The translations under genes and the position numbers were made by a program. Below the pieces are notes generated by a model, which saw nothing but the letters and a program-made list of their open reading frames with translations, was not told where the DNA came from and did no database searches. From positions 3,892-32,508 of the forward strand of contig JAVHYG010000002.1 in the NCBI GenBank assembly GCA_031119195.1: a stretch of DNA of 28,617 bases. The letters run 5' to 3'. This stretch comes from Rickettsiella sp. (GTDB lineage Bacteria; Pseudomonadota; Gammaproteobacteria; Diplorickettsiales; Diplorickettsiaceae). Positions 24,801 to 28,617 of the stretch are shown in pieces (position 1 is the stretch's first letter; every line of letters begins with the position of its first letter).

Positions 24801-27800
24801 ATTTTTAAATCACCAAAGTCCATCCTTAATCCAGCACTAGTAGATTTAGGATAATTTTCGGTTACTACTAAGGTTTCAAATAAAGGAGAAGCAGAAAAAA
24901 TTCCACTCCACGTTTTAATATGCTCTAAAGGTGTATAAGCAAACTTGAGCATATCAAATATCTGGTCTTGTAATGCCCTGAAATATTGAGATACAGTCAT
25001 GTTATTCATGTGAACACGCAAAGGCAATGTATTAATCATTAAACCTAATGCCTTTTGAAAGTTTGGCGGCCTATTAGATACAGTAATTCCAAATATAACA
25101 TCTTCATTTCCAGCATGGCCGGCATAATAATGCAAAATTAAACCCCATACACCTTGGATAAAACTATTAAATGTTAGGTTCGCTAAATTACAGAAATCGT
25201 TTATTTGAGTTGTTAACTCCGTTGATACTTCAACCGTTTGACTTTGATGATCGGGTGATTTAAAAAAATCTTCCTTATTTAAAGGTTTTATAATGGGACA
25301 TTCTGTTGTTGATTGTATTTCTTTAAAGTAATCTTTCCAGAAATCACGAGCTTCTTTCAAATCACCCATAGATAACCATGTTATATAATTTTGATAAGAC
25401 ACAGGAATTGATAAAATCTCGTTAGCTTGCTCTAAAGACTGATAATATTGTCCCAGCTCTTGAAATAACAAAGATAATGACCACCCATCAAGTAAAAGAT
25501 GCGATACTGTAAGAACAATCTTATACTGACCGTTAGGTAACAAAATAGTATTTATACGTAATCCTTGTGGTTTATCCGGTCTAAAACCCAATTGTCTATC
25601 TGCCTGTAAAAATTCTTGTAATTCTTTATCTAAATCTTTTTCTGAAAAATTATCCCAATTATGATTCTTCCAAATAAGGGAAACGTCCTTATAAACATGT
25701 TGTAATGGTTCGGCTAAACCTTCCCATTCAAAAGCTGTGCGTAAAATCTCATGCCTTGCTACGAGATATTTAAATGCTTGGTGGAGTCTAGAAATTTCGA
25801 CGTGAGCATCGAGATCCCAAAGCAACTGTACAACATAGGATTCAGATTCAGGATTAACAAGATAATGAAACAGTAATCCTTTTTGCATAGGGCTTAATTG
25901 ATACGATTTTTGTATGGAAGTTGCACGGGACAATGAATTTTTATTAATTCCTAATTTTTTCATTTCATCTTTTTTGGATTGAGACAAATATTCTTCTAGA
26001 AATGCAAAATAATCCTTTAAAAATCTATTCATCGTTGTTTGATAAAAATGATTCTGGCTATAGTTACAATTCATATGCAGCTGTCCTTTTATCACTGCGG
26101 CTTCGATAACTATCAAGTGGGTACGTTCATTTTTTGGATGAGAAATTAAATTAAGACCTTTAAATTCAAAAGGACTATCTTTTGAAAATAATTGATCAAA
26201 TTGACCCCAGTAATTAAAACAAATTGCACTGCTGCCTATTAATTTTTTATCATAAAGATTCAGATACTTTTGTACGCCATAATCCAGCCCATTATTTGGA
26301 ATAGCGGCTAATTGCTCCGTCACTTGTTGAAGCAAACTATTTAAAGATGCTGGGCTTTTAATAGTAAACCGAAGAGGAAATAAACTTGTAAACCAACCCA
26401 CAGCACTCTCTAACTTCAAGGTAGGATCAATAGCTGATTCTCTACCATGTGTTTCTATATCTAAAATAATTTCTTTATTACCTGTACAACCAATAATTGA
26501 TTTAAGTAATATCGTAATTAACAATTCACGGGGACGAACTTCATTTTGTAACAATTTTTCAGTAAATTTTTTACTTAGAATTTGTGTTACATTACCGCTA
26601 TACCTTTCTGAATTGGCCCCCCTGTTATAATCACAGATTAGAGTGGGTGGAATAAAACCTTTATCATCTTTCTTCCAAAAATGACTAGAGTCAGTATCTA
26701 AAATTTTTTTAAATTTTTGTAAGGTACTTGACCATTTTCTAAAAGAACTCGCATGTTCAGAAAGAGAAAAACTCGGCAAAGAAAAATTTTTTAGTTTGTA
26801 AGCTGTTTCTAAATCTTGTAAACAAACTCGCCAAGAAATACCATCCACTACTAAATGATGAAGCGCAATTAATAAATAAGAATTTCTCGATGTAATGAAA
26901 TTTAAGTTTTTTAAAATGACAGCACCCATTACTGGCCCTGTTTCTATGTTAAAATTACTTTGTAACCGAATACTCCAATCCGTAACAATGGTTTGTAATT
27001 CACTTTCATTGGACCAACTTATATGATGAATTTGGGTTACGTCATTATTGTGAAATTCGTCCGGCTGCACATAGGTTTGCTGCCATCCTGATTCAGCTTG
27101 TTTAAATCGAAGTGAAAAAGTAGGGTACGAACTAGTCCATTTTTCCAAAATTTTTAATAAGCACTCAATATCAATGTCTGACTTCAATTCAATTAAACAA
27201 ACTTGACTAAATTGATTAGGCTTTTTTAATTTTTTATCAAAAAACCAGTGCTGTATCGGCGTCAATGGAAACGGCATCAACAATTCTTCACCTTCTTCAT
27301 AGAAAGAAATTTTCTCTAACTTAGTCGCTAATTCTGCAATGGTCGGTGTTCTAAAAAAGTCTTTAATTGATAAGTAATATCCACGTTGCTGCAATTCCGC
27401 TGAGATTTGCATCGCTAAAATGGAATCTCCTCCTAAAGCAACAAAACTCTCATGTATACCAACTTGTTCTCTATGCAATACTCGACACCAAAGGTTGGCT
27501 AGTAAAATTTGTTCCGAATTTTCAGGAGATATTTGCGCAGCTGCTGTTACAGGCAACATTAAATAGTCTTTTTTAATCAGTGCCTTTCTATCAAATTTAT
27601 CATGTCGAGTCCTGGGAAAATCTAAATCCTTCAAATCATAAAAAATATTGGGAACTTCATAATGCGGAAGTGTTCTCTTTAAAAAACATTGCAATCCTTC
27701 TACTGTTAAAGGGTCATTAATTGACGCTAACCCCTCCACTTTTTTTATATAAGCTACTATTTGCTTATGTTCACTGTCACCTATATGTTTAACTGCAACA

Positions 27801-28617
27801 GCAGCTTTTTGAATATAAGGGTGATTCTCAAGGGTCGCTTCAATACCTGCCATATTTATTCGTAAACCCTTTACTTTTACGAGGCTGTCAATGCGATCTA
27901 CATATTCGAAACTAAGTTTGTCATACTCATTAACCAAAAAGCGCACCAAATCACCTGTGGCATAGATATATTCTTCTGGAATAAAAGGGTTAGGGATAAA
28001 TTTTTCATCAGTCAGTTGTTTTTTATTTTCATAACCTCCACCTAGGCATATTCCTCCAATAAAAAGCTGACCCTCTTGACCTATACCCACAAGTTGTAAA
28101 TTTTCATCTAAGATATATGTTTTCACATTAGGTAAAGGTAAACCTATATCACTATGTAACCCAAAACTTCCAGGGGGGTGATAGGATACAAGCGTGTAGA
28201 TTGTTGTTTCAGTAGGCCCATAAGCATTCACTAGATGAAAATCTTTCCATAGTATTAAAACTTCTTCAGTGCATGGTTCACCCGCTGCAATCACATAACG
28301 TAAAACGGGTAAATTTGCAGGGGGTGTCAGTTGAAGCACTGAGGGCGGAAACCCTGCTATGGTTACACCATATTTCCGTAATGTATTAGCAAGGATCGGA
28401 CCAGGAGAACGCTCGCCCGGTGTGGGAATACGCAATTGCGCGCCATGTATCAAAGGAGCAAATATCTCCCAATAAGCAACATCAAAAGTAGATTCAGCAT
28501 AATTTAGAAATACATCTTTGGTATTTATCTCTAATTTTTTGGCTAAAGAAAAAACTAAATTAGTAACACCTTTATGTAACACTTTAACTAATTTGGATTT
28601 ACCCGTAGTTCCGGAAG
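21881..28617 (-). CDS. Non-ribosomal peptide synthetase, C-terminal part (A-PCP-E-C-A-PCP-TE), truncated by the window edge
   Basis: The frame is open to the right edge, where it encodes the A3 motif SGTTGKSK, so the start is missing; the GTG at 28582 is internal. Numbering from that GTG: A1 to about 340 (NAYGPTE 119-125, YATGD 207-211, DKFDRKAL for A10); PCP1 with S387 (LGGDSI); epimerisation domain 434-868 (PIQHWF; H575/H576 in HHLVVDGISW; E710 in ETHGRE; VGWFTSLFP; FNYWGQFD); condensation domain 893-1325, D-L type by context (SPMQKGLLFH; SHLLLDGWS, where the first motif His is S1027 and catalytic H1028 is kept); A2 1345-1868 (YTSGTTGNPKA, NHYGPSE, NGKIDR); PCP2 with S1915; thioesterase 1976-2215 (S2062 in GASAG, D2089, H2192). 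The A2 pocket reads DVQFIAHVVK, close to the proline code DVQLIAHVVK. The A1 pocket reads DVWGIAAIYK. The predicted product end is D-Xaa-L-Pro. No frameshifts are visible. Confidence 0.95.
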   Translation of the reverse strand, partial: SGTTGKSKLVKVLHKGVTNLVFSLAKKLEINTKDVFLNYAESTFDVAYWEIFAPLIHGAQLRIPTPGERSPGPILANTLRKYGVTIAGFPPSVLQLTPPANLPVLRYVIAAGEPCTEEVLILWKDFHLVNAYGPTETTIYTLVSYHPPGSFGLHSDIGLPLPNVKTYILDENLQLVGIGQEGQLFIGGICLGGGYENKKQLTDEKFIPNPFIPEEYIYATGDLVRFLVNEYDKLSFEYVDRIDSLVKVKGLRINMAGIEATLENHPYIQKAAVAVKHIGDSEHKQIVAYIKKVEGLASINDPLTVEGLQCFLKRTLPHYEVPNIFYDLKDLDFPRTRHDKFDRKALIKKDYLMLPVTAAAQISPENSEQILLANLWCRVLHREQVGIHESFVALGGDSILAMQISAELQQRGYYLSIKDFFRTPTIAELATKLEKISFYEEGEELLMPFPLTPIQHWFFDKKLKKPNQFSQVCLIELKSDIDIECLLKILEKWTSSYPTFSLRFKQAESGWQQTYVQPDEFHNNDVTQIHHISWSNESELQTIVTDWSIRLQSNFNIETGPVMGAVILKNLNFITSRNSYLLIALHHLVVDGISWRVCLQDLETAYKLKNFSLPSFSLSEHASSFRKWSSTLQKFKKILDTDSSHFWKKDDKGFIPPTLICDYNRGANSERYSGNVTQILSKKFTEKLLQNEVRPRELLITILLKSIIGCTGNKEIILDIETHGRESAIDPTLKLESAVGWFTSLFPLRFTIKSPASLNSLLQQVTEQLAAIPNNGLDYGVQKYLNLYDKKLIGSSAICFNYWGQFDQLFSKDSPFEFKGLNLISHPKNERTHLIVIEAAVIKGQLHMNCNYSQNHFYQTTMNRFLKDYFAFLEEYLSQSKKDEMKKLGINKNSLSRATSIQKSYQLSPMQKGLLFHYLVNPESESYVVQLLWDLDAHVEISRLHQAFKYLVARHEILRTAFEWEGLAEPLQHVYKDVSLIWKNHNWDNFSEKDLDKELQEFLQADRQLGFRPDKPQGLRINTILLPNGQYKIVLTVSHLLLDGWSLSLLFQELGQYYQSLEQANEILSIPVSYQNYITWLSMGDLKEARDFWKDYFKEIQSTTECPIIKPLNKEDFFKSPDHQSQTVEVSTELTTQINDFCNLANLTFNSFIQGVWGLILHYYAGHAGNEDVIFGITVSNRPPNFQKALGLMINTLPLRVHMNNMTVSQYFRALQDQIFDMLKFAYTPLEHIKTWSGIFSASPLFETLVVTENYPKSTSAGLRMDFGDLKIIDPVHYPLTLIAIPDKKLRLKFNYDNNRVDKTTIKRLIGHIQTVLQEILTKPYQPINHLNFLSSYEYQLMAADWRATENKCSPKSILELFEEQVKKTPDQLVGIYQDKQLSYKQLNDSANYLSMYLLKKRIRPGNIIAICVDRNLKMLIGQLAIVKTKAVIVMLDIKNSERRTNYILEDCEPSLILTESTIEAQIGYEFPKEKTVFIDKILKRIGNSLINPRMFCFKRVNGETDGPYYGADNKSVNIKSLFHVYTSGTTGNPKAVVQSHETITNLVRWQNKKYLGRTLKVAQFASYGFDVCQQEIFFSLLNGHTLYFIPDDIKLTPSLLIEYVSQHEINILFLPTAFLSIFCEFANQQQHYCWPDLLEIIVAGEELKLYSEILAFFKRNKHIKLTNHYGPSETHVVTSYTLDSSMPVWPLKCPIGKPVANTRIYIRDGWGRLLPPLCIGEIWVSGPGVALAYWKHPELTQEKIIQDPYSNNPLDRMYPTGDHGYQTVEGHFIYVGRCDDQVKIDGSFVNLAEVALACEEHPQISKSTVFVHQLPNGVKKLVAYVIRKEGSQLNKTELRSFLENTSRLSVIPTITFVSHFPLIANGKIDRTALLALGMQATSFRKSITGANTPMEIKLEAIWAKVLGINQPISISDNFFHLGGKSLLALQLLGEIKSQFKVELNLKALYRYSTIRELANYLTQLQIKCESTPFNFFEKRKSIFLKQCIVPLHDSGDKTPLFLVHPVGGAIFWFLKLAFAKTWDCARPLYGIQDVAIETLALHFQSVEEMAKAYVHAIRAIQPHGPYLIGGASAGATTSIAMAQEFKRLSEEVAFIGLFDGWAPYPAQLKKNKNLFDIIMRAQYDKWKREFSDKKIESADKLLELQWERAQQNANYKLPFTDQTLTLFKAKEVSPVYRDINSSDNHWTKYCKYLEIHDVEGGHDTIFEVENVSKLAKIVCECLDEIDLKNQFLDRKTEKISLVR

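Noticed and set aside
28580..28582. GTG at 28582 as the true NRPS start
   Set aside because: The frame stays open to the window edge and encodes the A3 motif upstream, so the gene begins outside the window.
1..28617. CRISPR arrays, rRNA genes, riboswitches, complete IS elements
   Set aside because: No regularly spaced repeats, rRNA-like sequence, known aptamer motifs or intact transposase were seen.

Overview
The window looks like part of the chromosome of an AT-rich gammaproteobacterium, most likely a host-associated member of the Legionellales (Coxiella/Rickettsiella-like). The basis is clear gammaproteobacterial versions of DnaJ, GreA, ThyA, GalU, MltD, LpxC, FtsZ/A/Q and DnaE, low GC, orphan proteins, decayed genes, and several gene neighbourhoods that look like shortened versions of those in free-living relatives. 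The genus is an inference from style; no rRNA or other taxonomic marker is present.

Layout. (1) 1-2100: dnaJ and greA on the + strand. dapB-carA-carB, which lie between them in Pseudomonas, are absent. (2) 2100-3950: two orphan genes, one soluble (-) and one with two membrane segments (+), separated by a short GC-richer scrap resembling the left end of an IS5-type element. (3) 3950-7080: thyA (-), then the coupled pair ugd-galU (+), which together convert glucose-1-phosphate to UDP-glucuronate. (4) 7080-9800: mltD (-), a YafS-like methyltransferase and rnhA (+), a compact form of the mltD-gloB-yafS-rnhA-dnaQ neighbourhood without gloB or dnaQ. (5) 9800-11150: a decayed minus-strand zone. It holds two genes readable only across frameshifts, nearly all at A/T homopolymers, plus a 60-residue ORF whose ATG overlaps the lpxC stop. 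(6) 11150-15520: the division/envelope cluster ftsQ-ftsA-ftsZ-lpxC (-). (7) 15520-19960: a nested inverted repeat containing a perfect DnaA-box match, then dnaE (-), then about 580 bases with no convincing gene. (8) 19960-28617: a cytosolic hybrid histidine kinase and, upstream of it on the same strand, the last 2.2 thousand residues of a non-ribosomal peptide synthetase (NRPS) that runs off the window edge.

The NRPS is the most unusual content. Its visible order is A(partial)-PCP-E-C-A-PCP-TE. The second adenylation domain carries a pocket signature (DVQFIAHVVK) one residue from the classical proline code. The first has a GrsA-like but altered pocket (DVWGIAAIYK) and is followed by an intact epimerisation domain. 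The end of the product is therefore predicted to be D-Xaa-L-Pro, released or cyclised by the terminal thioesterase. This resembles the D-Phe-Pro start of gramicidin S and tyrocidine, but placed at the end of an assembly line. A PAS-HisKA-HATPase-receiver kinase lies just downstream, behind a palindromic terminator-like hairpin.

Regulatory signals are sparse: few strong Shine-Dalgarno sequences, several GTG/TTG starts, and long intergenic hairpins, mostly without good T-tracts, near gene ends.
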